From Melitaea cinxia (lineage: Eukaryota; Arthropoda; Insecta; Lepidoptera; Nymphalidae), in NCBI RefSeq assembly GCF_905220565.1, contig NC_059395.1, positions 11,511,289-11,575,288 on the forward strand: DNA of 64,000 nucleotides, in the 5' to 3' direction. The notes beneath the pieces are model-generated. The model did not search any database, was not told the DNA's origin, and worked only from the letters and a program-made list of their open reading frames with translations. Numbering within the stretch: position 1 is the stretch's first letter; the number at the start of each line of letters is the position of its first letter. Positions 1 to 13,186 of the stretch are shown one piece after another. A program made the position numbers and the translations under genes.

Positions 1-209
1 TGCTCAAGTTGCTGGGGGCAGGCGTGGGGTCCGGATCTATGAATTAGTGACACAGTGCGGCGTTTGATATACAAATAAAGTAGATATAGATATATAAGTA
101 TATAGGTGTATTTATGTAAGTATTATTAAGTAAATAAATAAATAATAGATAGATTAATATTAATAATAACTATATATAAATAAATATATAAAAAATGAAA
201 TAAAAATCT

Positions 210-345
210 TACTAACAGTAACATAGGCTAAGTGTATATTGTAAGTAGAACATAAGTGTATATGGTAACTAGGAAATAAGTGTACATATATGATAACTAG
301 CATATAAGTGTAAATATAGACATAGATAATAAAAATAATAATGTT
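210..345 (+). repeat. Dispersed repeat containing short tandem TAAGTGTA units, copy 1
   Basis: CTAACAGTAACATAGG is followed by four units beginning TAAGTGTA at 24-28 base spacing. The same block occurs at 10046-10183. The first 80 bases of the window may be the end of a retroelement ORF, but too little is present to tell. Confidence 0.6.
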
Positions 346-1256
346 CAGAAATTACGAATGAATGAATCCAATAAATCAATAATCCATCAAATAGTAATTG
401 CAAAGAAAAAAAAAACTTTCGCTAGGCAGTCACAGGACTGTCGATTTGTAGTTGTAATAAAAAATCGCCTGTGGTAGTAATAATGCATGCATGTTAACAA
501 AATGCATGGGTATTTTGAGCCCGTGGATGTAAATTTTTAAATAAAAAAAAAACTCAAGCGATTGTAGCTCTTATTAAGTTATTTTAACAACTACTTCATT
601 GTAATTACAATATCATTGTTACACGCACAGTGAGGTCACGACTCATTATCGCTTTCTAATAGTCAATTACACGTCTTTTATATCAAAAATTAGAACGATT
701 CTTATCATTTCAATCTATTAAAACCAAATTGTAGATATTATCTTAATTCGCAACATTGCAACTTTTTTGTGTAACTATTTTTGTCTACAGTATTAAAATT
801 ATATAATAAATTTAATACATTATCTTCTTTATTGAATTAGGTATTACATTTTACTATAACAAATGTTATGTTATCTCTTATGCATTAGACTCAAACTATC
901 AATTATTGATTAGACTCAGAACCATTTTTAGTTAAAAATGTTTAGGTTTAATTTTTTGATATTTGTTATTGTGTTGTATTATACTAAATATACTAAGCTA
1001 AGCCCATTTATAGTTTTGGACATTGAAATATCGATAGTAACAAATAAAAAAATAAAAGTATTAAAAAACCATGCATTAATAAATTTTAAACAAATACGGA
1101 ATTCTGCGTTCAGATATCTGATTGTCGCTATAGCTATCTTTATTTTGCGGTTTATTTATTAAAAAATATTAATTATTATTTTATTGATAGAATATTGGAA
1201 ATCCAAAATACATAAGGACAGAAATAAATTTGGTTAAAATTGCATAAGTGTATATA

Positions 1257-1603
1257 CACGCCGCGTTGGCGCAACGGTCACAGCCATGGATTGTACCTGT
1301 TGCGCTGGCGGATGCGGGTTCGATCCCCGCACATAACAAACATTTGTATTGGCCATACAGGTGTTTGTCGTGGTCTGGGTGTTTGTGCATTCCTGGTGGA
1401 TCTCCCCACCGTGCCTCGGAGAGCACGTTAAGCTGTCGGTTCCGGTTGTTATCGTGTATACCTGATAGCGATCGTTAGGTACTCATAGTAGGGAATCTAT
1501 CTGCTATCCTGCAGTGGAGCAGCGTGGTGGGTTAAGCTCTGATCCTTCTCCTACATGGGGAAAAAGGCCTTTGCCCAGTAGTGGGATATTACAGGCCAAA
1601 GCG
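1257..1603 (+). mobile_element. tRNA-headed SINE, full length, with target-site duplication
   Basis: The head has pol III box A (TTGGCGCAACGG) and box B (GGGTTCGATCCCC), followed by a long non-tRNA body ending in AGTGGGATATTACAGG. Flanks TAAGTGTATATA (1245-1256) and TAAATGTATATA (1604-1615) are a 12-base target duplication with one mismatch. The body matches the copies at 38882 and 62515. It resembles the Metulj-type SINEs of butterflies; I cannot verify the name. Confidence 0.85.
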
Positions 1604-2449
1604 TAAATGTATATAGGCAACCATATTATGGTTACTTGTTTTACGTTACGTCTTATAAGCTTGTGTTCTCAGTAAAAACTTTAAATAGTATTTACCAATT
1701 TATTTACTACTTTGTTATAATCAAAAAACAACTCTATATTTAGTAAATATTACTTTATAATGAAATACATTTGTTAAATTGTATACTAGATTCAAGTTGA
1801 ACTTCATAACATAATAATAAATTCAGACAGAAACTTTTAAGATGGCTTAAAACAATAATGACCTGAACTTTTGCAAGTACAATTGATACAATTTGTTGAT
1901 CACCTTAATGTAGGTCATGTGAATGGCGAATAAGATTATCGTTGATTGTTTTAATCACACCAGTTTACAGCCTACTATAAAATTGTAAATAAAAAATCAT
2001 TCCCAAATATATAATTGAGGTATATAATATATATTATATATCTGTTGGAAATAATTTTTATGGACCATTACGTTGTATTGCTCTCGTAAGTCGGTAAATC
2101 ATAAAATTTATTCAGACATTAAACGCTAGAAAGGACCCGCGAGGTGAAAGGCAGCGACGCTTTTTGATTTTGGTTAATTTCACGTCTTAAATAATTGACG
2201 TATATCACTTTGAAAATATTGGCTTCTTGGTCATTATGTTCTTTAATTAATTTATTAAAATATTGAATAATCAATGCAAAATGAATACAAAAACACTATT
2301 ACTACTAGAATCTCTTCTCATATCTTCTTTGTAATTATAAAGATAATTATAAACTATTAATTAATACCCACATATTAAGATTTATTGAATATTAATTTGC
2401 TGAATGACTGCCATTAAAATGGACGACAGTCACTAAGGAATGTTGTGTG

Positions 2450-2910
2450 GTGTTATTTACATCGCAAATGCGCGTGCGGATCTCGTGACTCGCGACGATG
2501 ATTATAGAGCTGCCTTTTATCGTGCCGATAATGCAATGCTGTAGCTGCGTAATCTTTAGACAATAGCTCGCTTTGTAGTGAAAACAGAAGTAGGCATTAA
2601 CGCGGAAACGAAAGAACCTGCTCTAACATTAGAGGCGTTAGTGTTTTCCGATACGAGAGTGCGTCTCGAGAAATTATCGGTATATACGTCAATGCGCTTG
2701 TGCGGATCAGTAATTATAGCCGTAAAGCATTATAGTGTAACATGTCCACGAACGAAGCACTCGGTCGTGAGGCTGCGCATGTAGTTGAGGCTATTGCGGT
2801 CGGTTTCTCTTCGCACTTGTATCTCGACATCTTGTAGCGGAGCCATTTCGTGCACCTTTTTTGGAATAACTCGAGCAAATTTCGTCGGAAACTTTTATTT
2901 CGCTCCGCGC
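2450..2910. other. CpG-containing single-copy patch, function unknown
   Basis: Higher GC than the flanks, many CpG (CGCAAATGCGCGTGCGGATC, GACTCGCGACGATG). The short open frame at 2578-2784 has no recognisable motif or splice sites. It could be a promoter or conserved non-coding element. Confidence 0.25.
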
Positions 2911-3649
2911 GAGTTGCACTCTTAAATCGGATTTTTATTTTAATGAGCCAGTTTCGCGCTTCCGTCCCGCTCGCACTCGCTGCTGCACTGAATAAATAAA
3001 TGAGTTGCTCTACTTTCTATGATATCGTTTCTTTGGGCGGCCCGATGAGGCTCGCAAGCTCGCCTGTAACGCAGCCCTGCTTTGTTCAATTGTCGCTCGA
3101 TATCGTGCTTTCCGACCGCGTGCTCTTTGCCAACATTGTTCTTTGCCTCTCTATATAACAATTTGCTTTACGTTTCTATCTAGATATACTTAAGTCACGA
3201 TTTTATTGCAAGAAATACCACTTAATAAAGGTTGTTACACACTGCCCACATTAAATGCTGTATAGAAATTTGTGTATTATATTCTTAGTTTAGATTAGAC
3301 CATTATTTCTAATTAAAGTTTAAAGACAAAAATTCAAAGGATCTAAGCGAAACAAAATTTTAACAGTAATATTATAAAGTACAACATTAAAAGCAATATT
3401 TGAAATGCCTAAGCATTAATTCTTCATTAATAGAGTTCTGACTATTGATAGTATATGTTGTCAGAAAACATGAATAACGCATACATTATTGCCCATATAG
3501 CTTCTATTGGATCCAGTTAATATAACGTTACAAATCTGGTTCATATATTTGTCGACAGATTTAACACAATAAGCACTAAGTATATTTGTTACCGGACATG
3601 GAACGGACTTATTATTAGTGCAATGCACTTGTATGCGTCACGAGAATGA

Positions 3650-3800
3650 CACGAAGGACACGCTTTGTCTGGATCAGGTGGCCCCGCGGCGGCTGGTAGT
3701 AGAGGGGCGAGGAGGAGGAGGTCAGCGGAGGAGGGAGTAGTACGGGTAGAGCGCAGGGCGCGCGGGGGGCGGTGGTTCTCGAGGCCGCTTCCTGTCGCAG
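3650..3800. other. GC-rich, purine-biased island
   Basis: About 150 bases of G-rich sequence (GAGGGGCGAGGAGGAGGAGG, GCGCGCGGGGGGCGGTGG) in AT-rich DNA. Open frames on both strands are explained by composition. Promoter-like, unproven. Confidence 0.3.
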
Positions 3801-4627
3801 GACTGGTTTTATGGTTTTGCACCACTTCGCTTTGCACCAATTTTCATCAAGTGCGTAAATAGCCTTTTTAACATTTAGATATTTACTTAATTAAAACTAG
3901 CAGTAATCGTATAATAGTTAAGATATCGATGCTTAAATTCCACTAATTTATCAATTTAATGCAATAATTAAAATTTCTTCCTACTGCTCTTCATTTCCCT
4001 ATGAAAATTGATTAACGTATGCATCACTTACACCGCTGCATCTACCATTTGAAGTCGTTATCCGTGAACTGACGTCGTGGCGATTACAGCCATGTATGAA
4101 AGTGCTCATTCAAACCGCTGCTTACCATATTGTTAGCTGTACTTAATCGTCAAATTGAAAGTTTAATATCGGCTACACTTAATCGTCAAATGTTTTATTT
4201 TACATTTAGAGATAATGTACCCAAAATAAGAAAACAATTATGAATAAGAGAAAAATTATTTAGCTCTTTATAACAAGATTAAAAGTTAAAACGAATCGCA
4301 AAATTAGTAGTTCTACAAAAATAATTATCTAAAATTAACTTGGATTTTTTTTTTCATAATTATTATAACCAAGTCTTATATCTAGGGTCTATCTTCTGTG
4401 TTTCAGCTAAAGTAATCACAGTAATAAAGAAAAGATAAATTGTAATGTCAAGTGACAAGTAATAATGCATTTTCATTCTGTATTCTTATTACTTCTTTTT
4501 ATAGTGAAGACTGATAGCTAGTAAAGTATTCATAGAAATTCGTTAATATTCTAGGACTCATATTTTGGGCTTTATATTTTAGACATCGTCATATTTATTT
4601 AATTTTAATTAATTAAATTACAGATTT

Positions 4628-4822
4628 GACGACGCGTTGGTGCAGCGGTCACAGTACTGACTGTTGCACTGGCGGTCGCGGATTCGATCCCCGCTCACGA
4701 CAGATATTTGTATTGGCCATATAGACGGTTGTCGTGGTCTGGGCGTTTGTGCTTGTGTATTGTGTGTGTTTCCGGACCCCAGACACAGGGGAAAATCCTA
4801 CTGGGGCCTTTGAGTGTGAAGC
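4628..4822 (+). mobile_element. tRNA-headed SINE, diverged shorter variant
   Basis: The head GACGCGTTGGTGCAGCGGTC and box B GGATTCGATCCCC are followed by TTTGTATTGGCCATA and TGTCGTGGTCTGGGCGTTTG, as in the full SINEs. The 3' part differs (CCGGACCCCAGACACAGGGG) and lacks the long tail. It is either a different subfamily or an internal deletion. No clear target duplication was found. Confidence 0.75.
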
Positions 4823-6169
4823 GTTCATTTATTTTATATTTATAGATAATTTGATTTTTCTTTTTATTTTAAATTTAAATTGATAAATATGCTTAAACTT
4901 ATTGTTTATTCACTTGTAAAGACTAAAATACTTAATTTTGTATAAGTAAAATTAAAATATTAAACGATTTACTAAACATATAGTTGATTATAATTTATAG
5001 CATGTCCTAATGTTATTCTGACTTGTGATTTAAAATTAAAAATAGATATTTTAAATGTTTAACTTAAAGTTGTAAATTTAAATATCGTTGTAGAAACGTT
5101 TTGTGAGTAGTTAGCAAATATCATAATGTAAAGTGAAACAAGTAACTTTAGAGCATCTTTGGTTTCCGTGATTGACACGTCGTCCAAGTGGACCTTGTGG
5201 ACCACCCATGACTAGAATAACACGAATAGAACCAAGTCATCTGCTTACGTAAAAAAATGTTGCATTTTAAGTACACTTCCTCAATTAGAGCTTTCTAAAA
5301 AATAATAAAATTGTTGAATAGTTTTCCAATTACTATATAGTTACGTTGGGGCTAAATTTATGTATTATAGCATACTTTGAAACGCGACTAGTTTGTTATC
5401 TTTTCTAGTTTTAGTCTATAAGATTCTTAAGTATTTTCTTCTGAGTTGTGCATTGTTCTGGTTTTTCTTTTAATGACATCTTAACAAGTCTAACATATTT
5501 CCAAGCCGCTTATTTCATTCACCATGGGATGGAACATTATTTATGATTTATTTTAAATGTTATATACAAATGTTTATGTTTTTTTTAAATATATTATAAT
5601 TCTAACACGTTAATTTATAATAATAGAGTACGTGCACGTATACATAAAAAGAATACTAAAAGAAGTAAAAAAATATTTCTGATCTCATTATATTATATTT
5701 ATTGTTTGAAAAATAATATTTAAGTATTTTCAATTTTAAGTACCTACGTTATTTAAACCATGCAGCGACCATGATTTTAACCTGGTATAATTGAAAGACA
5801 AGGCCATTTAGCGGTTTGCTGGTCATCAAAGTTTGTCTAATAGTTAGAAAGGTTAGATCAAGTTATGAAACCACTTTAGATTTCCTTTTGTTTAAAAAAA
5901 ATAAATTTCGTTATAACTTATTAATTTTTTGGATTTATTTCTACAATTTTCTTATGTTTGGTTTTTCAGATATAATTTCCACTAGCATATCATTTATCGA
6001 TATGTATTTATAATACTGACGCTAACAATCTAATTTAGTTAATTTTGGGAGCTCCGAAATTTCTTCGATTTTAAACATAGTACAATCTATATAAAAATTA
6101 TACAGTCGTGTGACTTATCTTACGTCACTGCCGTTATATATTTTTCTTACGGATTTAGTTTTTTTCAGT

Positions 6170-6396
6170 TCGGTCGCCCAGCCAAATGTCAAGCGCCGTA
6201 AGGAACTTCGTTCCAATAAAAATGAATGTTGCTAAGCGCATAACTCGAGAATGGCTCAACCAATTCGGCTATTTTTTTTTTCTGTTTCTTAAGGCCCACG
6301 GAAGATTTTCATACTAAAAAAAAAATAATTTTTTAAATAAATTTAATTTTTCCTATTAATTTTTGACAGAACGAAGTCTGTCGGAGCAGCTAGTAC
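6170..6396 (-). repeat. 'ACTAGC...GACAGACTTCGTTCTGTC' repeat, minus copy
   Basis: The reverse begins ACTAGCTGCTCCGACAGACT TCGTTCTGTC (split) and contains ATTGGTTGAGCCATTCTCGA. The plus fragment at 63232 shares the beginning. Confidence 0.5.
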
Positions 6397-7540
6397 TATA
6401 ATAAACATTTAAATGTCAAATTAACATTAATTTTAGGCTAATTATCTAAAAAATCATACATCTTCAAAACACATTTCTCAATAATTCTTTATAATAATAA
6501 ATTAGCAGTCGAATTCTGCTGTGAAACTGGTTCGCTTAACTTCCGTATCTTATTGCACTACGCCCACTAGCTTTTTAGGCCTTGCGCACACAAGCTACGA
6601 GTTTATAAAATAAAACTTTACATGTCTAACTTGTTTTATTTTATGCGACGAGTAATTTATACCTTTATGTCATATCCTACAGTCAATACATTTTATGTTT
6701 TAAAATGAAGATTAAATCGAAATGTACCTTTTTATATCTTTATGTATATTTTTGGCACTGAAATTCCGTGTGAGGGGGTCAAGAAACAATCAAACGAAAT
6801 GAGATTATTTATTTATTTGATCTCAATCAGAAAGATAAAGACTTTACTAAATGTATGGCAAAATAATGTAACATCTTTTGCTAGGAATATTTTTTGTAGA
6901 ATTTCCCTTTAAGTTATTTTCGCCAATCTTGTGTTAACATTCTGCTACATAATAATATTATAATTTTTTGATGTCAAGTAGTAGTATTAGGTACCGAGGT
7001 AATAGATTTACTGATCTTCTGTCTACATAATGTTTCTGCAAATAGTTTTTATTATACGCAGTTAAGATAGCGAACATTCAAAAACTTACGAAGCCCTTAA
7101 AAATAACATATCTGACAGTTTTAGGACATCCGGCATGAACGCGTGAGATTTTGACAGCCGGCGCTACACGGTTTAGTTGGTTCAAAATTATTGAGTAATT
7201 CATAGAAAGTTGATTTCTTTTTAGTTTCCAAAACGACCGTCAGTAATGTTACCAATTAAAACATTTATTTTTTATATTATTAAATAAAGTAAATATGTAG
7301 TATTATTTTTGCAGTAATATTTTAACTTATTTACATATATATGCTTTCATAATAACAAACATATAGTAATATTTTTAATGATTTGATGAAAAGAATGACA
7401 ATTTTTAATAGCTATATTCAAGGGCTAAATTAATAATCGTTTCATAATTATCACAAATTAATTTACTTATGGGGTTTGTATGTTGTTGTAAGCATATTTA
7501 TTTCTTATTAAAATAAAACGCAGTGAGACGAATTTACTTA

Positions 7541-7871
7541 TGTTTACAAATATTTAAAATTGGAGTGTCTGTTTGTAATATTAAAATAACTGCTTTTTAG
7601 TAAATGCATATGGACGTATACACGGTACATATACCAAAATAATATTTTTTTTTGCAATTTTGTCTGTCTGTCTGTCTGTTTGTTCCGGCTAATCTTTGAA
7701 ATGGCTAGACCGATTTTGACGGGACTTTCACTGGCAGATACGTAGACGAAGTAGATGACGTAGTAAGAAGTAACGTTTTATTTTAATAATTTATTTATTT
7801 TATAACTCTGCGAACTGAAGTATAAATTTTTTGTTAAATTCCATGTGGACGAAGTCGCAGGCACAGCTAGT
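7541..7871 (-). repeat. Dispersed repeat ('CTGTGCCCGC ... ATTTATTTGTAA' family), minus copy
   Basis: The reverse of 18188-18501: AGGCACAGCTAGT at the right end, GCCAGTGAAAGTCCCGTC (reversed) in the middle, a (TGTC)n patch and AGTGTCTGTTTGTAATATTA. Confidence 0.6.
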
Positions 7872-9469
7872 TGCTTAAATATGACATTACGATAAATGTC
7901 ATTTGTTTGAGTAATTTTTAATTTACTTAAAAAGTAAAATTATTTTATTTCATTTTTAAGATTCATTTTGTACAATAACTTTGGTGTAAGTATTAAAGCA
8001 TATTTTTAAACAAAAAGTCACTCGCGGTTTCAACTTTGAACTATATATCCGTGAGAATGATTAATATTACAGTTGCTTCGCTGTTCTATTTTGAAGCGTT
8101 ATTTTTATAACCTGTGACTTAAATAAATAAATCGGACTCCTATAGTAATTGTGTTTAATACAATTGGTAAAAATTTTCACTATATAGTTTAAAAAATAAC
8201 TAGGCTTTTTAAGTTGTTGTCGATATAAAAAATATAAAGCATCACTAAATATTTATTATATTATATTTTATAGCTCAGAATATATTACTAAGAAGCTTTT
8301 AGATTTGTTTTAGTTTTTATTTCAAAGACGTGTGGTCCTTTCAATCGTGCTGGATGTTCCAGTAATACGTTTTTCTGCCGCATTCTATTTTTTTATAAAC
8401 GTCTGACGTTGTTTTTCAGCATGCTTGTAATAGAACTTTCACCTATTTAAACGTTAAAATATTAAGTATTCAATGTTGCTTTCTTGTAAATACAAATAAT
8501 TAGTTAATAAATTAGTATAAAACAGTGGAGTTGGTGTCATATCACGTACATATCTCAGTACCCGACCATTATTCACACATCAATCTTTCTCCGAATGGAA
8601 TAGTTTAGGTTAGCGGTTGGTATTTTTCCACTGTAGTTAGGTGTTCTCCCATGCGTATTATGTATACATTCGAATAATAGATTTCTCATTATTCTAAATG
8701 AGATGCAGTATAATATGTGGGATATTTGAAACCTTTCAGTGCTATTCTTTAAACATTTTCTACTCAAATTCAAAATCAAATTTGAAAAAAACGTAATTCT
8801 ATATATTATTTCATGCTGTAGAACGTAAACATAAACCTTCAGGAGAGTTTTTTTTTGGTTACAAACTACTAATACAAGAGATATGAACATAAAAATATCT
8901 TGAAGATTTTATATTACATTTTTTTACACGAGCATTTCGAAAAATTTATAAAACTATCTTTTTAAATAGTAAAATAACATGGATAATATCTTCGAGTCGT
9001 AAATATCTTACACGGTGGATTTTTTTTTTAAATGATTACTCAAGGGGGCCTAATGGAGGATGAGACTTAAAAAGTTATAAAAATACTTTAGTTTTATTTC
9101 CATCAAAATAAGGAATGAGTGATTGTTTGAGATATCTAAAATTTTCGAATTTTTTTTAAATTTAAAACGGTTCTCGTCATGGTCTGCAAGTCCTGCTGCT
9201 GATAAATTTTCATATAGAAAACCGTAATAGACATTCAAATATCGTAGTTATTTATTATATCAGGTTTTATTAGTAATTGATGACTATTGGGTAAATAGCT
9301 GCACTACATTTCATAATTAGTGTTCAAGTACAAATTTGTGAAATAATTTCAAATTCATAAAAACAAAACAGTAATAAAATGATTAAAAAATATGATAGTA
9401 TGCTTCACACAAACAACAGCAATAAAATAAAATGAAAATTTTGTAATATTTTGTACGTACACAACGTAA

Positions 9470-9855
9470 ATATTGTGTTTGTTGGCAAACGAAAAAAAAG
9501 CGACTTCAAGTCATCGACAAGTGATACAACGTAAGCAGACGAAAAAATAGTCAAGTAAATACACATTATCAAAGATTACTCCAAAAGTTGTAATCAGATC
9601 TCGATGAAATTTAAATGTGACCACATGATAAACACCGGCTTTCGATTCAATTAAAAATCATCAAAATCGGTGCACCCAGTTAAAAGTTATGCAGATTTTC
9701 GAGGGTTTTCCTCGATTTCTCTGGGATCCCATCATCAGATCCTGGTTTTCTTATCATGGTACTAAAGTAGGGATATTTCCTTTCCAACAAAAAAAGAATT
9801 ATCAAAATCGGTTCATAAACGACGAAAGTATCCCCGAACATACAAAAAATATATG
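9470..9855 (+). repeat. Dispersed repeat, 'ACCGACTTCAA' family, 3'-truncated copy
   Basis: Shares GCGACTTCAAGTCATCGACA, the AGATTACTCCAAAAGTTGT block and TGGGATCCCATCATCAGATC with the copy at 25340. It stops after the GGTTCATAAACGACG block and runs into a LINE 3' end. Confidence 0.65.
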
Positions 9856-9879
9856 TTAATAAATAATGTTTTTTTACTT

Positions 9880-10045
9880 TCCATTCCTTTTTCCTTTGCC
9901 CTAAGGTTGCCTGGAAGAGATCGCTTTTAGCGATAAGGCTGCCCTTTGTTCCTAATGAATATATTGTCAATATTTTTTCTTTCTTTGATATGTATCATTT
10001 CTATTTTTGGTGTAGAATAAAGTGTATTATTATTATTATTATTAC
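9880..10045 (+). mobile_element. LINE 3' UTR fragment
   Basis: GGTTGCCTGGAAGAGATCGC and TTTAGCGATAAGGCTGCC, followed by GTGTAGAATAAAGTGTATTA and a (TTA)n tail, form the widespread insect LINE 3' end. No ORF portion remains upstream. Confidence 0.6.
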
Positions 10046-10183
10046 TAACAGTAACCTAGGTTAAGTGTATATTGTAAGTACGCCAGTAGGCCATAAGTGC
10101 ACATATATAGTAATTAGGAAATAGGTGTATATATATGATAACTAGAATATAAGTGTAAATATAAACTTAGATAATAATAATCA
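10046..10183 (+). repeat. Dispersed repeat containing short tandem TAAGTGTA units, copy 2
   Basis: CTAACAGTAACCTAGG and following TAAGTGTATATTGTAAGTA units match copy 1 at 210-345, with point changes. It sits directly after a LINE 3' end with its (TTA)n tail. Confidence 0.6.
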
Positions 10184-10479
10184 CAGTATGTTTAAAATCT
10201 AAAGATATTTATACAGTTTCTACCCCTCGATCATTGTAAGGTTAAAAAAAATCCAGTTTGGCATAAAATTAATAGTAATGAATGAAAACTTTTTAAATAA
10301 ATTTTGGGTGTGTATATATATATATATATATAATTATCATTATTATAATTATTACAATTATTATTTATTTATAATATATAATTAATCCTAATTAATTTAG
10401 TATACATGTAAAAGCCTAATCATTACAATTTATATTTATTTACACACTATTTATTCATGCAATTAATGTACAGATGTCT

Positions 10480-10930
10480 TCACTCCCCAACACTTTTCAA
10501 AATATCGAGCACACTCTCAATGACGGCGGCATCTCTATGATGAATCGCCATCTTGAGGCTGTGCTCGAGTATTTTCTTATCCGTCGTCTCCGCCGCCCTC
10601 ACCACAAAGCGAGCGATTGTGTCGTCACGGTCGTCGGTGTAATAGACACAGGTGTTGGTGTGTCTAGTCACCGCGACTACACCGTGCGAAACGCTGTCGT
10701 GGATCTTGAGCCTCCTTGTCTTCGTCTGGAGGATAATGACGTCGGAGTTAAGACGCGCAATCCCTCCCCGGATCCTTATCCCTAGTCAGTCAGCAATCTC
10801 TTCTCCTCTTGCGGAAAGACCTGGTATAAGGTTCGGTCCCTTCCCGCAGGAATACACGCGCCCGTGAGGCTCTCCACTCGCAAAGATCGGATCTTTGAGC
10901 TTGAGCTGTACACGGTCTTAAAAAACCAAC
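10480..10930 (-). pseudogene. Unrecognised broken coding-like sequence
   Basis: The minus strand stays open from about 10785 to the TGA at 10480: GIRIRGGIARLNSDVIILQT, KTRRLKIHDSVSHGVVAVTR and CVYYTDDRDDTIARFVVRAA, ending SVLDILKSVGE. A second stretch before it (10930-10797: KTVYSSSSKIRSLRVESLTG, ACIPAGRDRTLYQV) ends at a stop. GC content is well above the AT-rich flanks, and the residue mix is protein-like. I do not recognise the family. It could be a retroelement ORF1/gag-like remnant or a host pseudogene. Confidence 0.4.
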
Positions 10931-11423
10931 CAAACTGGATTGAACAGTTTCACTAACATATCTAATATTACTGATATGGTTCATGACTAGCGCTGAGCTA
11001 CTATGTCATAGTAACTATGACAATACCTAGAACATTACATGGCGATTGAGCGTGGCATCAGTACAGCACTCTACTACGTGCTCAGTCTGACTAACGTATT
11101 AATATGTCATTCAATTGTATTTTTGAATTAATAAGGAAAGCATTCGTAATACAATAGTATAGGTCAAGATCCAATTGTAGATAATAAATTAAACTTATTA
11201 CCGCGTTTGTAACGAGGCCACTTATCAATTGTGTCACAATTTTGTAGATAGTCAATAAAATGAAATATTGGTACAAACAAAACGTTTAAAACAGTGTAGT
11301 ATTACATAGCATAAAGTATTTAAGATTAATTTTTAACTAGAATAAAAATGTTTTGAGATTACTGACTTGCTTAAATCTTTTGTAATTAGTGAAAATATCA
11401 AAGTAATGTATATGACAGTCAGT

Positions 11424-11625
11424 CAGTCAGTTCAGCCTATTGCAGTCCTCTGCTGGACATAGGGCTTCCTCAGTTCGCCAGACATCCCGGTTTTTCGCAA
11501 TCCTCATCCAGCTTACATCGGGAATCTTACGTAAATCTTTAGTCCAGCGGCCCGGAGAACATCCCACACTGCGTTTGCCAAGTCGTGGTCTCCACTCCGG
11601 GACACCACTGCCACTTCATCTTGCT
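11424..11625 (-). mobile_element. LINE ORF2 C-terminal fragment (RTE-like)
   Basis: The minus strand reads PEWRPRLGKRSVGCSPGRWT, KDLRKIPDVSWMRIAKNRDV and WRTEEALCP. This is the end of an RTE-like reverse transcriptase ORF (compare EWRPRTGRRSVGR at about 52130). Both ends are truncated and no other domain is present. Confidence 0.7.
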
Positions 11626-11924
11626 AGTTCTGTATATGTATATACAATAAATTTTGAATTCTTGCTATAAAATTACATACATATATACATACATACAAAT
11701 GCGTTCGTTACAGACACGTGTACACACGTACAAGTCACATATGTACATGTTATAAACGTAGCAACGACTACGAACAATGTGGGCTCGTTGATGTCTTTTG
11801 TACTGTAAGAGCGACGGTTGACATTTATATCGAAATTATCAATATCTGCCGTGGGAATTAACTCGGACACCTTAACAACATGTAATTGTCATAGTTAATG
11901 TATTTATATGAAATGTATTTATAT

Positions 11925-11955
11925 GAAACATATTTAGTAATACTAAATATGTTTC
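11925..11955. repeat. Short palindrome
   Basis: GAAACATATTTAGT / ACTAAATATGTTTC with a 3-base centre. A tandem TGTATTTATATGAAA pair precedes it. Confidence 0.6.
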
Positions 11956-12235
11956 TTAATAATAATCATATTTTACTGATTTATTGCGCACTAGTAATAC
12001 TATAAAGCTTAAAAATAATTGCTAATTTTTATAATAAGTATATTAAATTGAGTTGTAGAATTATGTAACAGAAATTTATTAGATTTGTATAGTGTTTTTA
12101 AGTCACTGAAACACAAAGTATATTTAAAAATATTTTATATTTACTATGGCATATAATTGATAAGGCAATGGGCTAATTCATGTTTTGGGGAAATTATTTT
12201 ATATTAATTTTGTTTATAATGGATTTTTTTTATAT

Positions 12236-12512
12236 CACTAGTTCGACAAACAAGCGTACGGCTCACCTGATGGTAAGAGATTACCTTAGCTTATAGAGGC
12301 CTGCAACACCAGAAGCATCGCAAGCGCGTTGCCGACCCTATACCCAATCCCCCCCAGGAGCTCTGGTCACCTTACTCACCAAAAGGAACACAATGCTGCT
12401 TGAAAACAGTATTATTTAGCTGTGGTCTTCTGTAAGGTCGAGGTACTACCCCAGTAGGGCTGCTCCATATTTTGAGCAGGAAATTCCTGCTGTGCCCTAC
12501 CTCAGGAATTTC
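12236..12512 (+). repeat. LINE-type 3' repeat ('CTCACCTGATGGTAAG' family)
   Basis: Runs from AAGCGTACGGCTCACCTGAT to GTGCCCTACCTCAGG. Copies are at 22622 (minus) and 56558 (plus). It is a widespread lepidopteran 3' repeat; the parent element is not visible here. Confidence 0.65.
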
Positions 12513-13181
12513 TATTAATATGGATTTCTATTTGGTGAAACAACGAAAAAAAAAATATGAATAGAATTATTTTTAAATACAATTCATATTATGAGAACTC
12601 TTGTTAAATGGTGATAGCATTGGTTTCTATTTCAAATAATTTAAACTTTATTGCAGTTGGTACATCGTGTATTTGTTTTTATTTTGGTTTAATATTTAAA
12701 GTACATTGCAGTTCTTACATTTTAATATAAATTAAACAAACATCTAATATCTATAAAGCAACCGTTTTACTGTGTAAATGTTTTTAAGATTAAATAATAA
12801 AATATGTGATTTTCAGTTGCGTATACAACATTTCTATAATAATATTGATAATTTTAATTATAATCAAGCGACGTAATAAACTCGATTACAGCACTGAGCT
12901 ATCTTTACTGATTTTTTTTTTCTAATTCGGAAACTTTGTTAATAACACTGTGTTTGTAAAGTGGAACAAGGAACTCGTGGAGTGGCAGCTGGTACGTTGA
13001 ACCTCGTTTCAGTGTGTGTGTCTACGCACACTATGATGCACATCGACACTTGTAGCCTTGTCCACAGCGTTGTCCCTGTATGCGTACACACAAACAAACC
13101 TATTACTACTAAGGTATATTAATCTGATTCACGGCTTGTATACACGCTCTTTGGGTTAGGCAAGATATTTGGGATTTAACA

Positions 13182-13186
<5 letters not shown>

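Larger units (their letters stand above)
1616..4627. other. No gene recognised
   Basis: AT-rich DNA apart from the CpG patches at 2450-2910 and 3650-3800. Confidence 0.5.
4823..9469. other. No gene recognised
   Basis: AT-rich DNA with dispersed repeats at 6170-6396 and 7541-7871. Open frames at 5816, 8573 and 9050 lack motifs and have simple AT-driven composition. Confidence 0.5.

Noticed and set aside
1259..1340. Possible tRNA gene
   Set aside because: Boxes A and B are present but the sequence continues as a repeated SINE body and the acceptor stem cannot be closed.
1181..1478. Several overlapping ORFs on both strands
   Set aside because: They are readings through the SINE head and body; the same frames recur in the copies at 38.9 and 62.6 kb.
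3589..3862. Arg/Gly-rich ORFs on both strands
   Set aside because: Produced by GC- and purine-biased composition; no motif and no splice support.
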